From Rhynchonema sp. JSB1_4 (Eukaryota > Nematoda > Chromadorea > Monhysterida > Xyalidae): a DNA stretch of 64,000 nt. Shown here piece by piece: positions 32,701-47,183 of this stretch; positions within the stretch are counted from its first letter, which is position 1, and each line of letters begins with the position of its first letter. The notes below the pieces were generated by a model that worked only from the letters and a program-made list of their open reading frames with translations, searched no databases and was not told the DNA's origin. The position numbers and the translations under genes were made by a program. The stretch lies in NCBI GenBank assembly GCA_030248065.1, contig JASAMV010008361.1, positions 1 through 64,000 of the forward strand, read 5' to 3'.

Positions 32701-33044
32701 TCGCGACAAACCGCTGTCAACGTCTGTCGGTCTTTGGCAGTGGGAATTTTGGAGAAGACGTACTCGCCGAGAAGAGGAATCAATCGGACAGGAATGCAGG
32801 TGCCGAGTTGCGAAACGTCCTGAAGAAAGACGAAGAGTTAAACGAGCGGAATATTAAAAATGAAAGTGGCCGATTGAAAACGGGAGGTCAGCTGTGCCTA
32901 CCTCGAAAGCAATGTCGAAATAAGGTCCTGAAGCCATGTCGTTTTGCCTTATTTCTGCTTCGACCGATGGATTCGACGGTCCTCGAAATTTGCTTCGAAC
33001 CTTCAATTCGCTTGTCGTCAGATTTGATTTCCCAACGCAGCTAA
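29706..33044 (-). CDS. F-box-like multi-exon protein (5' end not found)
   Basis: Minus-strand exons, 5' to 3': 33044-32902, 32819-32692, 32601-32267, 31709 to about 31340, about 31220-31011, 30475-30270, 30244-30197 and 29993-29706. The second exon encodes CIPVRLIPLLGEYVFSKIPT followed by KDRQTLTAVCREFRR, an F-box-like pattern. After it come two long helical or repeat-like regions (for example LYEETKIDGSTLYNHLIQPH) and a beta-rich C-terminal domain ending EKMGIR. Phases agree at all junctions except the one near 31.3 kb, which is unresolved. If the F-box call is right it would recruit substrates to an SCF ubiquitin ligase. The first coding exon with its ATG was not identified. Confidence 0.55.
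30085..30149. repeat. Short inverted-repeat element, TTTCGACCAG type
   Basis: TGATTTCGACCAGCTTAAAA at the left and GGTTGGTCGAAATCAGTG at the right fold back on each other. Related TTTGACCAGTGTAAA words occur at 31874, 35204, 55403-55482 and 56078. It lies in an intron of the F-box-like gene. Confidence 0.55.
31873..31948. repeat. Short inverted-repeat element, TTTTGACCAG type
   Basis: CACTAATTTTGACCAGCGTA starts the left arm; GAAGCTGGCCGAAATTAC ends the right arm. The right arm also contains GGAACAACTTTGAAGCTGG, the complement of the sequence beside the 30085 element, so both belong to one family. Confidence 0.5.
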
Positions 33045-36000
33045 CTGAAATAAAACTGGGAGTCCAGCGAATTGTGAAAAAATTAACAAAAAAGCACGGC
33101 TTGGTGGACCAGCAGCAGCACACGCGCACGCACACCACAACGATTCAGCAAAGCAGGCGCGAACGCGAAACATTTTCAGCAGGCTGCACTCCCGCCAGTT
33201 CAAAACAAAATGTTATTCGTGAGTGTTGAGCTGAATGGCGCGCGATTGGTGACCAACTCGCCCGCTTCACACAACGCAAAGGCATGCTAAACGCACGGGG
33301 CGGCAATTCAAAAAATAGTATGCCGAGGGATCCTCCGCTGGCCTTATGGGATCGAACAAGCACTTCAGTGATGGACGCGCACCCATTAACAGGCTTGTTC
33401 GGGTTAAAGGCGGTTGGACCAGACGACCGCGACTGAGGACAGCTCATGTATTATTTCCAGAATCTCTCTCTGATGATGTCATGGTAGCCTGATTCGTTCT
33501 CTCGATTCTCTTTCGACCCACTCCTCTCCTGTCTGCCAATGTTCAGTTCAATCTCCACAATCCGGGGCCCAAGTGTTGGCTTTAGCCTACCGAGGCTTAA
33601 ACCATCACCCTGGATTGAGCTCAACCAGTACCATGAAACACATGAGATCGCTCGAAAGAACCAAGATCTGCTGCCGTCGACTGGATCCAGCGCTCACTGA
33701 AATTCGGTGGTATTATTTGCTGCCCAACTCTGAATTATTTTTTAATTAGTAAGATTCTTAGTTATTCCCGCTCGATTGTTATTCTGATTGAAACGACCAG
33801 AAGAACTTAAAAAACTCTGATCCCCGCTTTATCAGATTACAGATCCGAAGACGGAAAGAAGGTAAAAAAAGAAGAAGAATTTTTATGAAAAATATATTTG
33901 TGATGTATGGCGATAAATACATATTATAGAGCACCCCGCGTGTAAATTTATTTTGATGACAGGTGAACTTTTTTCCTTTTCCGCAACCATATTGCTGATT
34001 AATTGACAACATTGTTGTGACACTGACTAAAACACCGTGTTCGCAACTTCAATCGTTGTATTGTTGCTCTCTGGATTATCGGTCTGTGTCTCCCGAAAAA
34101 TATCCTTTGCAATTCGAGCAAAATGTTAAGCCTAAAAACAAATCAGGTCATGGGAGATGGCCAGTTAGTTCAAACATCATGACAAAATGTTTGCTTTTTA
34201 CTACAGGTGTCATATACCACATTATGGCGGCAGCAGATGCGTGGACTATACATTACAATTAACCCTCATTTTGAGTGAAGCAGAATGTTCTTTCGTGTGG
34301 CTGCTTACAAAATGTCTTTTTCCTTCGCATTGTCCGTCCGGTACGTTTGGTTTCGCACGTAATTTTTTTTTGATGGCAGGAGAACTTTTTTCCTTTCCCG
34401 CAACTATTGTTTTGTGAATGATCGACTTATATTGCTGTGGCTGGACCAACAGCGGTAGCCAACGCAGACATAATTTAGAATAATGGTGTTCTACATCATT
34501 TCGCGGAGCTGCTGAAATATGTAAAAAAGTTGTCGTGCCATGCTTAGCAGCACGGACACTTTATGACTGGCAATTACGGGCCACGACGAACTTTGGTGCG
34601 GTTGGAAACAAAGGCGTGCCATCAACGAGAATATAATGGATCGTCATATGGACCGTGTTAAAGAAAGAAACACAAAATCAAAGTTGTGTAGACGGCTAAA
34701 CTTCTGAAGTTGTAAAGGTTCTGCAAACCCGGCTTTGTCGCATTGTTTGGGGTGAACGTCTATAAAGCTGAAATGTTGCTTACGTTGTATGAAAGTGTAT
34801 CGGCTAATTTGGTTCCGCGAAAAAGTAGCATATGTTCGCTCGTAATGAGCCGGCGGTGGTTACATAATAAACGGTGTCGAAACTACACGTATAACTGCGC
34901 GGAGCAGTTCAAAACAGCAGCAGATCAGCTCCAGTATACTATCCTTTGATAAGCAGGGTCCGGAATTGCTTGCTATCCTTCCGTTACAAAACAATACGGA
35001 ACAGACAAACACAAAAATCCAAAAATCTTAATGGCCACCACGCACAGTACCACGGTTATATCAGCGATCACTGACTGTACAGCGCAAATTACGGCCCAGC
35101 TGCTGTGACTGAGTGGTTTGTTTTCGGTTTGGCTTCAGACTAGGAGTCTGGATGCTGCATTACTGTTTCGGATAAAGCGTCGCTCTGGAACTTTTCACAG
35201 ATATTTGACCAGTGTAAAAGTTTTTGTTTGGTGACCGCGTGAGAGCGAAGGTTGATGTTCTGGTCAATGCAGCATTTGGCTCTCTACAGCATGTTTTAGC
35301 GGCAGCGTCAGGCATCACCCAGCACGCCCCTTCACCGGATGCCCCATCCATCTTGAGGCATTGTTGTTCGTTTTCTAATACGTCGTTTTTCTGCGTCCCC
35401 CGCGGGCCTCGCCCTTTTATGCTGACGGAAAGTAGCTCATTAGTTGCAGTGCTCTTGCCCCGGCCTGTGTGATCTCTTGTTTATTTCTTTCGGTTGTTGC
35501 TGGCGAACAACAGCGTTTTTATGCTCGTGTCTAATTTATGAAATTCGGAACGAAATTTATGGAAGGTAAACAAAAAGTGGTCGTTCCTTCGTTCTCGCAC
35601 GGCAATGCGCGCTTCTTGATCTCTCTGTATACTTGTGTTTCTCAGCGGCCAGGCGCCATGTTCGTTGCTTGTGCAATAGCCAAAAGGTTTTTAAATGCCA
35701 GAAAACTTCAAAATTGTTTCATATTGTACTATCGCATCAAAAATATTCTGCAGATGCCAGCATATACAAATTGGTATATATACGCTCTATGTTTTGTGAC
35801 AGTTTTTTGAATATCTCACCCGACCTGTACCTCCGATTTTGATATCGACTACAGACCGTGATAGGCAACTATAATGCGTTTATTTTGGCTGATGCGAAAA
35901 TACTTCAGCTACATAACTACGCCCACAGACACAGGGATCAGTTTGTGGTCAAGTGGTGCTTCACTTTTTGATTCATTCATCTTTCTTCTTATGTGGGTAT

Positions 36001-39000
36001 TACAAGATGAAAAGCTTTTGACCAATGCTTGTATACGCACACCACGGAGCTCAGGTGTTTGTTTTCGTTATTTGTGTTTGCTCGGTGCTGAGTTGTGACA
36101 ATTTCATCTTTCCAAAGCGCAAACGCATTCTGAATTTGCAGGTAACAAGATATCACTGCTTTTCGCAGTCTGTCAAAAATTACGATATGTGAAAATAAAC
36201 ACATCCCGGGCGTGGCAGGTGTTTTATAGTAATTGTAAATCTTTGTTATTATAAAGTTTATACAACCATCAACGATACTGTACGTTTTTATGTATAGTAG
36301 ATTGCTTGATCGAATCGGCGCGGCTGCCATCCCGCTGCAATTTACGGGCTCAGATTATGCGCGCGCGCCCGCGTGACAAAACGTTTCAGATCTTCAGGAG
36401 ACCAGCAACCTCCCATTCTCCTAGAAGTCGTCGTCATGGCCAACGAAGTATGTACCTATAGGATGACGGTGCTATTATGGTGGTTGCAAAGTCGACAACG
36501 GCGGATCAAAAGAATTTCATGACCCTGAAACCCAATCGGTTTACGATTATAGTTTATCCCGCTCACCGAAACTTTATCATAATTTGATCCCGATCACCAA
36601 CTTGCAATCCCAAGGTGGGGTCTACTGTATTCCGTGTTTATCATTCCCAGCACAGATCTAAAGCAGCGACACTGGCCCGTGTTCGAAATGGCTGATCTGC
36701 AGGTCTTGTTGACTTCTGTGATTTCCCACTTATTCTTCTGTCTTTGTTCTTGTTCATGCGGTTATCATGGCATATTTTACATTTGGTCGCAACAAATGCT
36801 GCTATCTGATCTATGGAGCGGGCAAGAATTCCAAGCAAATCTGATAATCGTTGCTATCATTCAGCATCTCAGCAGATTTGCCTTACTTTGCATTACATCT
36901 GTTCTACTGTATCTACATACGTGGAACGAATCCCAAATGAGTTATACATTTTGAATCAGCATGACCCTTTCAGCCGAGCCGCCGATTCAATTCATACTCG
37001 TGTTGACAACATTATACATAGAAATGGACGAGTTGTGTGTTTTTCACTCATCCAAATGCGTGATCCCCCAATAGCTATGTATTTTGACAATAATACAGCC
37101 AAGGGTCAATTTCCGGACGGCGGGAAGTCAAGGCCGTGCGCAACATACATACATATATGCACCTACATACACAGATAGTACTCATCTCATGCTGGATACT
37201 GGTCATCTATCGGCTAAAGGTGACCATAGTCCCATGTAAAGACCACTTCATAATTCCCATTTGACTCTGCTCTGCGCTCATATTTGGTTGAAAACATCCG
37301 TTTTTCCATCTCTGAACCTATCCATTTACACCCCATCATTAAGGCGTCAAATTACGATGATGATAACTGCCTAGTGCGCATAAAGGCACTCTAAAACGGC
37401 TAGGTACGGGTGAGCAAACACGGCAGTTGTTATTCATTTGCGCAAAATTTTACGCTTTCACCATCAGGCACCTACATATGTATGTATGTATGTACCTATC
37501 GACTGTCCGTAAATTACCATTCCTGTGCATGGCATCAGAACAAGCAATAATATAGCGATCAAACCATACGGTGTTCAAGTCTTTACACACCTATACGTAT
37601 GTACATATACCTAATCCCGGATATTTGCCCTTTTCCTTCCTTGTGTTTTTGTCTTGTTGTTCTGCCGATCTTGTGCGCGTTTTCCTCACTTCTGTTGTTC
37701 TGGTCACACATTTAGCACTACATGCAACATTATTCTTAATCTTGAACAACATGTTCGTCAGAAACATCAGCCTTGCTTCAGTCTTGCTGACACACAATCC
37801 TTTAAAGTTCATACAATTTTGTCGCCAAAAGTATTTTCATCACATTTTCTTCCTTTGATTGACCTCTGGGGGCGCACATCTTTGGTGTACAATTTTTAGG
37901 TGTGCGAAAACCCGATTTATCTTGTTTTACTGCAGTGACCGTAAAGATTTTCTTAATCAAAATTGACGGACAAGGTGGTCGGCCTAACACACAGAGCGCG
38001 CGCATTCATGCACGTAGTATTGGTTTTGTGATGTAATTCAGTTGTCTCATTGGAATGTTCAACAAAACCACACTAATTTGTGGTCATTAAAAACGATTTC
38101 GTTGGGAATTCTAATGTAAATTGGTGAATTGTTTCGTTTCTTTAATTGAGATCTATGGGTGCTGAGTGTTGACAAATTTGTACCTAAGTGAACCGATGTC
38201 AACTTTGAGAGCATGATTCAGGGTTAGTGTGTTTTTGACTTTAACACGTTTCTACCTTGCCACGAACCTTGATACATTATGAAGATGCAGCACATCGACT
38301 CAGAATGCTCAGCTGATGTTTCACTCCAGCGTCAAAAGTGTTGTACGTTGATACAATTGCTTAACTCAACCAACAAAGTCCATTGTGTCAGTTTTAAAGA
38401 AACTTTGTGTAAAATTCATGAGAAGATGCAGCATCCCTCTTAATTCCAGCTTGTGTAGCGATACCCTTATTTGTACGCACTGCACTAACAATTCTGATTG
38501 ACCCCTGATTCTAGAGATCATGAGTCAGTCAGTTCCATCGAATTATTATCATCACACACTGTCTATGTCAATGACGACGACTTTTTTTCTGGCGCATGAT
38601 TAATGCGCGACCAACCCTGCTGAATGAACAGAATTCTTAGCGTCACTCTTACAGTGTCGGCTTCTAATGGCAGAACTGGGCTGATTTTAAATTCCAGTGG
38701 AGTATTTGTGGCCAGGTAGAAGGCATTTGTCGGTTCGTTGATGTTTCACAATATAGAAGTGTGGTTAGAACTTGTATATCGGTGCAAAATGACAAAATGT
38801 TTCAGCCACGAAGACTTCTGTCATCAGGGTATGAATGTACGTGCGCGACGCGAACATACGCCGTTGTGTTTATTATTATTATTTTGATGTGTTCATGCAA
38901 TATAAGCTCAGCGTAGGCGACCTTTCGCCTTTTGCCGCATGAACTAACGTTGTATATCATTCAATGACACTTCCTATTCGAGTATTTACTATGTATGTAT

Positions 39001-41297
39001 AGCTATTAAAACTTGCACGAGAAATTTTTGGAAACAGGCGTGCAAAGCGCCAAGCTGATATTGCAATAAGAACAGCTTTGATTCTATGTGCATGCATTGT
39101 ACGTTAGCCTTTGGCGCTGACGCATTTTTTCTTCAATACCCTTTCATTTTGTGTGGGAATACATCGATCCTTGAATTATGGTATGAGCGAAAAAATCGGG
39201 TAGCTAGAGACACCTCTGAAGATACAGATGGAATTTTGCGAAAATGCGCGTTGCGCGCTTTGCTTCGCGTGGGTTCTATTCTCGCAACACCATTTGCTGG
39301 ATTAAAATTTAAGCAAACAACAAGCCAGGCCATATACCCAACCAGACCACCCAGTTTCAATGCGCGATGCGTCTGGTCGATGTTAATATGGCTGCTGATC
39401 TAACATCTGTCACTCAGCACTTTCTTACGATCAACAATCGCAGTTTTGATCATTTTCAGTCCCTATTTTTGTTCCTATTTATTAGGCCCGGAACCGGAAC
39501 TTTGTATTTTTTGGCGAAGATCTTGAATTCATATTTATCTTATTTCTGCTCCTCCCACAAGCCGCACAGGTCAATTTGTAAACCTCATGTCTTGGCCATT
39601 CACCAGATGTTCGATATTATTATGGCATTGAAATTCGCCATAGATTTTCTTTGAGTTCTGCATGTGTACAATACTAATTTTCATTTTCTGTTGCGATATT
39701 GAGTAAATGTGAGAAAAATTTACTGTTGATTGGTTTCCTTCTGATGCTACTTTTCTCCAGTTATCAGACCACTTTTTTATTGCCCAATTTCTTTTGTATC
39801 GTGTTTCCAACTAGCTCAACAAGAAAAGCATGGCTGACTTGTCATTTACGAGTCAGGAAACAGGAGACAGGAATGCATGGAATGCAAAGAACAAAAATGC
39901 TAATCGTGTTGTGCACACTTTGCAGTCAACGGCTATGCAAATAATTTACCGCAATCAAAACAAATTACCCCAAACCATGTGCATATTACCCTTGTTATGG
40001 GCAGAGAGAAAACATTTTTGCAGATTGTTTTCACCAAATGGCGTACTACTTTTTGTGTTCTTTTAATTTGCACTTCATGTAGAAAAATTTATGTTCGCAA
40101 AGGTCTTACCAGACCGTTGCAAGTTGGTCAATCTTGTTTGACAGTTGCTAAAATAACATTGGTATTTTTTGCTTCAATGCAGCCCTCAAGGCAACCCGGA
40201 CATTGTTAAGGCTGGCTTTTTTTCGATTTTGACAGCTCAGCATCATCAACAGTCAATCTCATTTACGTATGTACTAATGCGTATTTGCCACTGTTTGAAC
40301 TTTTGGATATATCATAGGCCCATGACTGCAAATAGCCCGGTTATGGATTACATGGTTTGGTTATTCGAAAAATCCTCGTGGAAACCGTCATTAAACGATA
40401 TAACGCGATTCACGTTCGGATTATTTATTATCAGACCGCAGTCTATACAGTATATGTAGCATGTGGTGGCCGGGCGATTGGGCAAAGAAAGCAGGTTTCG
40501 GCAAGACCACTTTGAGCAAGTGGAAACGAGCAGAACCAAAAGAGCAGAGCTTCAGCCCTTTTTGGCAGGAAGACCAAACTTAGCGTTTGGGCTCAAAGTA
40601 GGCTTAGCTCGGGCCATCCTTTTACTCTACTCTTCTTCACCTGCTCAAACTGGCCTTGCTCAATTGCCCGTCCGCCGCTTGTGCACAACTAAAGTGCGCA
40701 TCGTTTTTGCATATTGCACCGCACACCCAACTGTCGGATGAGCAAGCAAACAATGAGAAACAACCGCCGTCGCGCACCCTAAATCAAGTCCATTTTTGAT
40801 AGATCACCAATTATTATGGTTGATGACAGTTTTGCCTATCTCTGATTTCGTATTGGTGTCAATGTTTGGTTTTTTGACTTCACTGCCTGTCTGTACATGT
40901 ACATACGTACTTGCAGTGCAAGCGAAACCAAAGGTTCACGGCAACTACTGTAGGTGTATCTGCGTGTAACGATCCGTTTTCACGAGTCCATGATGAATAC
41001 CTACTACCTTGCCACAATTCCTCCTCCGTCAATACCAAAATATTTCCTTTCTCTCAACCAAGACCCAATCAAACAAAGGCATACTAATGAACAAACTGAC
41101 TGCCTTCAAAATATAACGCAGACCACCCGCCCTCATTAAGGGCAACGCAGGTGTCAGGAGATAAAGACGCACGCGCACACAGTGTTTCGTGGGTTCATTA
41201 TTATTTTTATTTGACGCGATTTTGTATTTGTCAACTGACCTGAATATTTTCTGATGAGTGTGTTTGTTGTTTCGCGCCAGCGCTGTGGTTAATCAAA

Positions 41298-41362
41298 AAT
41301 GTTAGTGCCGACTGCCGAGCGTGTAGAAGCACATGAACCGTGCACCTCAAGGCACTAATATT
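41298..41362. mobile_element. Mini inverted-repeat element, AATATTAGTGCC family
   Basis: AATGTTAGTGCCG at the left and GGCACTAATATT at the right are inverted repeats bounding about 65 bp. Same termini as the element at 42768. Confidence 0.5.
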
Positions 41363-41435
41363 AAAACTAGAAGGATAAAGCTTTTCAGTTCATAACGGTT
41401 GTCTTCAGTACGGCTATAATAACTACTCTTCGTAA

Positions 41436-42364
41436 GGCTGCCTTCACAATGCATGCGCGTTTGCGCGTTTGCGCATTTGCGCGTTTGCGCATGCGCGTTT
41501 GCGCGTCACATTTTTTGACGCGCAGTGGTGTTCACAATGCAAATTTCATGCGCAAACGCGCACGCGCAAACGCGCATGCGCAAATGCGCAAACGCGCAGT
41601 GCGCATCTGTGTTCACAATGGACATGCGCGTTTGCGCATCAGATTAGAATAGCGTGTGCATGAAATTTGGAACAGGCGTTTTTTTGCATTTTCATATTCG
41701 TACCGGGCTGGCATGCGTCCGGCGGGAGATTGAGCTCATCGTCTGTTGATGAGCATTCACCTTTGCTGTCCCATGATGTAATTTTTAAAAGGAAAACTTG
41801 CGATTGCGGAATATTTTTTGGCAACGAATGATAGAAAATACATAAAATTACTATCAAACAGAACAAAAGTTGAACCCTCTACCCGATTCCATTGAAATTG
41901 TTCAAAGAAAAGCATACGAACAAGAAACAAACACGACAAGTTGTGAAAAATACAATTTTCGACATTTTAGAATGACTTTTGAAATGAAACATAAACAATG
42001 GCTGAGTGATAAAACAACAAACGTAAAAGGATCGTAACAGGTGGCCATATCGTTCTTAAAATATAATTTGTTGAAATAATAATGTTTTTTAGCTTCAGGC
42101 AGCTCGGGCAAGCCAAACGCGCACGCAAAATTAGAACCAATCCTAATCGTATTTTTGCGCGTTTGCGCGTCAAAAACGCGCAGACGCGCAAACGCGCAAA
42201 TGCATTGTGAACACAAATGCGCGTGCGCGTTTGCGCATGCGCACGAGCTCGGCGCGCAAACGCGCAGATGCGCAAACGCGCAAATGCATTGTGAACACAA
42301 ATGCGCGTCAGTTTCGTGCGCAAATGCGCAAACGCGCAAACGCGCATGCATTGTGAAGGCAGCC
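41436..42364. mobile_element. PIF/Harbinger-like MITE with GCGCAAACGCGCA arrays
   Basis: The ends GGCTGCCTTCACAATGCATG and CATGCATTGTGAAGGCAGCC are perfect inverted repeats. TAA flanks both sides (41433-41435 and 42365-42367), the 3-bp target duplication typical of PIF/Harbinger. Subterminal arms of about 200 bp consist of alternating GCGCAAACGCGC and its complement, with the word TTCACAATG recurring inside, as if ends had been nested or multiplied. The 929-bp element has no transposase. The core (41650-42110) is AT-rich. Confidence 0.85.
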
Positions 42365-42767
42365 TAAGTTCGAAGACCGCATCTATATGTTAACAACACT
42401 CTTCTGAGGTCGTCAAATTGATTTAGCGTCAATTCAGCCAATACTTAAAATCCATAGATGCCCTGAATCGGTTAAATTTTGCCCCCTGTCGCTGGTTCAT
42501 TTGTTCACTTCATTTACACCTGCGATCTACCATGTTCAAGTCTGGCATTTTTATAACGCACTCGCGGCAGCAACACTCTCCACCGGCTGCGTTTTACAAC
42601 CAGCCAATTCACACAAAATTACTCCTTTTGAATGGTTGAGTTTGCAAGGGATATTAACCGACAACGAGTATATAATTCCGAACGCGTGTAAATTGCCCAG
42701 AATTTCAGTCTGCCAGTACTCGCATAAAAGTACGCATTTATGATTTTGTGGTTGTTATTTACTGTCA

Positions 42768-42914
42768 GAATATTAGTGCCGCATGATCGTGAACACTGTT
42801 GATATGGTTACAGTTCTAGAGATTAGTATAAAGCTGCAAAGCTTCAAAAACACTTCTGTGGTCAAAATTCGCGTGTACATAAATCTGGGGCTTATACACG
42901 CGGCACTAACATTC
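42768..42914. mobile_element. MITE-like element, GAATATTAGTGCCGC family
   Basis: The ends GAATATTAGTGCCGC and GCGGCACTAACATTC are 15-bp inverted repeats with one mismatch, enclosing 147 bp without coding capacity. Single ends of the same type occur at 43583, 44718 and 47966. Confidence 0.65.
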
Positions 42915-45696
42915 CCACATTACGATATTATATACATAATAGAAATACCGAACGTTCCTGTCCGTAATCTTCCCAGATCTGGGTTTCGCGAGCCGCAGAA
43001 CTTTTGAAGTGATAACTTGATAAGACGCTGTCTGTGAGAGACACTGCAGATGCGTATTATTGCGCGTGAAAGAAAGAATCCACACGCTTTTGAATTCCAT
43101 CAAGTTTCATAGTAACTATAGTAGTTCTTGTAGAGTACCAGGACACGGCTTGTGATCACGGGGTTATTTTCAACACGAACAAGTTTTCGCAATCGCAGTC
43201 CAGAGGGTGTCGATGATATGCGTTAACCACATTTGAATATTGTCACGATTATATTCTTCAACACGATACAATCGCTTTGAACTTTCTGGCGCCCCAAAGC
43301 TAAAAGCGAACAGCAACCAGCATAAGCACGATTTTCACTGAAAAGAGTCCGGAAATGTAGCGGCGCTAAAAGAACTTACTCAACTGTAGTTCCTGATTAT
43401 CGCGCATTTGGGACACTATATGCGCACATCCACGGCCATAATGACAATACGGTTGGGTTCACTAAACAAGATTTTGGTATGCAAAAATTCTAAACTTGCT
43501 GCTCAAATGGGCCATGCGCAAACGTGTTCCGTCGTGTTCTGTTTGGATCCGTTCAAGACTATAAAAAAATCTGAATTTTGAAGAATATTAGTGCCATGCA
43601 CATAATCCATTACACGCAAGTTCATGCACCACTCACTTTATGTATAAGGTACATTCGGCATTTCACGGTATCAATGAATACACCAAACGGCACCAAGGTT
43701 CTACAACGTTGACGGTAATGCGCCCGTTTGGTGTCCGTTTCAGCATCAAGCAGCTCATGCAGCACATGAGACATCGTTTTCTAATCATATCATTTATTTC
43801 GTTGACATCGAGGCACCCCCATTTTACCTTCATCACTGTGTTCTCTTTTTGGTTCTTGACAGAATTCATAGTTCCTGAACAGAACCTATTTTGTGAAATC
43901 TGGAACTGGTTTTACCACTCTGACTAATGAACAGTGCCACATGATGTAAAAGCAGTGCATTTTGAAGCCAAAAATAGGACACCAACCTCAGTCCAGGGCC
44001 TTGACTTATGGTCCATCCATGACCCACGCTGAAGCGTGCTTGCGTCTGATAGAGCAGTAGCCGATCAGAAAATTTATGTTCCTTCTAACAAGCTCCCTTT
44101 GAGGCTCATTTGACTTGCTTTTATCTGCATCCGCTAGCCTGCATTCAGGGCGTGCTATGCACATGCTCTGAGCTTATGGCTGAATTTGTGCTCCAAAAAC
44201 GTTGAGTGGATTGCTGTTTGCATATAAATTTATTGCCAACTCGGAGACGTTTGGTGTGTAATTTTCGCGATTGTTGTATTTATGTGGGCAATATCACGTT
44301 TCCAAATTGACGTTTAACGGAAATTGGAAAATGCCGCCAATTCAGGCACCCGGGCAGGCTATTGCTGCAAAGCGGCACTCATTTCGATGTTTCATATCAT
44401 ATTGGTGTATATCTTCATCTAAATCGAACCATAAACCGATCGCAATTACACCGGGCATTCCCAAATTGGATCCAAAAATCTTCTGAAATATTCCACCCTG
44501 GGTCCAAATGGCGGTTTTTTGGGAAGTTCGGCTCCCGCGCTGGAAGTGGAAAATATGTAAATGCCAGTATGGTTGCCCTGTGTTCCGTATACATTGTTTT
44601 CCAGTGGAAAGCAAAAACCGCTCATTTTTTCTTATTTTTTGATGCACTGACTTTCCGTCCATAGCAGCTTTGGTAAAATATATCTTGGGTCGTGCACCTT
44701 TATTCTTTCTAATCACAGAATATTGATGTCATGCGCATGAGTACGTATGCTCAACCGTTAACACACTTGGTTTGCTCCCAGTTTTGCACGTTTCCTAGGA
44801 ACAATAGTTTTTCTGACCAATGGTCCTGAAAAAACAAGCTGCTGTGGCGTGCAATAGGTACGCATGCCACCAACATTCCGAATTTTTACCACCCAGAAAG
44901 AAAACGATTGGTATGGCAAGCCACTCTGCACCGGCCAGAAATATGCATAAATAACATTCCTTTGGCTTTTTGGCAAAAATAATGCGCTGCGAACCCTTCC
45001 TGCCCGATATGTCTGCATACCAGAATCATTGAAAGTGCTCGCTTTTTTTCTCTTCAACTGGCGCTCTACGTCTGCGTGCTTCTGTTTTCTGTCTGATATT
45101 TTGGAATGGAAGCGCTTATGCCTTTTTTGTTCTATTCATTCTATTCTGTTTCAGCTTGGACCACACCTGAAACAGGCGCCGGGGATCAGAGGAATACTTT
45201 TGGTCTGTGATTCTGGACGCCGGTTTCTGGTGCTTTTGCGCAAATCTGACTGTATGGCATACCGAAAGGTTGACTTTCTTTCGCCCCGTCGGTAGTGTTC
45301 TGTTCAATTCACTCCAATGTTTTCCTTGACGTTTTGCATCAAGATGCAGGGTTGCGATTAATTTATCATTTATTCCTCTGAACGTAATGCATACCAAACT
45401 GTAGGCATATACTGTAGATAGAATTCAGGTAATATTTTCTCCCACCAACACATCATTACTCACCTGGAATGTAATACTGTGTAACTTGACTGCCAACAAA
45501 AATGTAACCGAGACCGAAATGTACAAAAGCTTCTGTTCAAATGCCAGTCACATGCTCTCACGGATGCAGTTTTTCTGCATATCACCGCGCTGCTACATTT
45601 TCTGCGCCGAAAAAAGCGAAAGAGTATGAAGTCGTAAAAAAAATCTGATGCGAAAATTGCTTCTAAACTGGTCAACCAGTCGAACAAAAACATTCA

Positions 45697-45815
45697 GAAT
45701 ATTGATACTATACGTGCTCTAATGAGGATTGATAACCAGTTCTGTTCTGCTTGATGATCAGTTCTGAAAATGAGCCTAACGGCACCGGATTTTTACACGC
45801 GCGGCATTAATTTTG
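45697..45815. mobile_element. Diverged member of the GAATATTAGTGCCGC family
   Basis: GAATATTGATACTATACGTG at the left and CACGCGCGGCATTAATTTTG at the right are imperfect inverted repeats matching the family ends. Confidence 0.4.
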
Positions 45816-47168
45816 CAAATTCAACGGAAAAATCTGAACAAAAACATGACTCATCCGCCGTCAGTTTTTGAGTGCATCAACATTATTCATAGCCTGTCGG
45901 TGCGTTTGTTACGTTTTTCGACCAAAAACGCGGGCTCCCAAGTGGAGTCCAGTCAATCTTGACTTGTTCTCGAACAGAAAGTTTGGTTATTTTTCGATAT
46001 ATAAATCGCCTCACTGCGTTTGCTTTACATATATAAACACATTTTTCACAAGTTTTTCACAGTATCCCGCTGTTTGTTCAAGTGCTTACACACTTTCGCT
46101 TGGCCTGGTGTGGGTACCGAAATAATTTTTTTGGCTCTTTCTTGCTATCGGCCGCTCCACAAAGTGCCTGTGTGAAAAACTTGCAGTGCCCGTGCGAATG
46201 AGTTAGTTTTTTCGGGTGTTGTGAAAACTATGACAGTATAATATTGACTTTGTTGTTCGTCTTTCATTTTGTATATTTTCCTGCAAAATCTGTTACGTCA
46301 TTTTTGCCGCCACTGAAACACCACAATATTTTGTGCCGATGAAAATATTACCGTTCTGTATATTTTCCCAGCAAATTTCGGTCTCAAGTTTACCATTTTC
46401 ATGTTATGCTGAACAGTGCTTTCAAACCTCCTGAATTTTTGCCAAAAATGTTGTTGTTGTTTCGTGATAAACAACCCGCACCGAATATATTTGTTCTTGT
46501 TGGAGGTAGAGGGCCAGCTATACAGTATTTGTTGAAATCCAGCTCCATATTTTTTTACACTTAATCCGCCTGGAGGGCCCTTGTGCAGGCCCACTGCATT
46601 CCAGTGTTGGTTGGAATTTGTTCAAGTTAACTTTCAGATAATCGACTGCCTAGCCGAATATAGTTCGGTTGTATACCTATACATACATGTCGCTCAATAT
46701 AAATAATGCTGGTGTTCGTAATGGTCGGAGTATTTGCTGGACAGCATGACGAAATGGTTTTTATTGTTGTTTTGCTATGCTTTGTAAGCTTCGGTTGATT
46801 CAACGGCACACTCCAATAACACGATCTGTGCTGTCTGTTTACTGTTTTTGTCGGCAGTTTCCTATTTCCCAGTTGATCAAAATAATAATCAGTCATCGCT
46901 TTTGTCGTGTGTCTACTTTGCTGCCAACATTATGGTCTCCCTTTCACAGGCAAGTCAGGTGTTTCTGTGACAGCGCATATGTAACTTTTACGACCGACTC
47001 ACTTCACACGGGGCAATGTAATGCTCGTTTGTAAAGGCATTTGCGCGCATGACGTACAAGGCCATTACATGCCAAGATCATGTCACATTCCTGTGCTGTT
47101 CACATGAATTTGGGACGAAAAATTTTCAAATGTCATCTTTATATTTGGATTGATCTCATTCTTTTTTC

Positions 47169-47183
47169 GGGGGGGGGGGGGGG
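47169..47183 (+). repeat. Run of 15 G
   Basis: An uninterrupted G15 tract follows a T-run; able to form a G-quadruplex and prone to sequencing error. Confidence 0.9.

Noticed and set aside
41449..42367. Repeated GCGCAAACGCGCA considered as a CRISPR-like or iteron array
   Set aside because: The arrays are the arms of a TIR element with TAA target duplication in animal DNA; no spacers of regular size.
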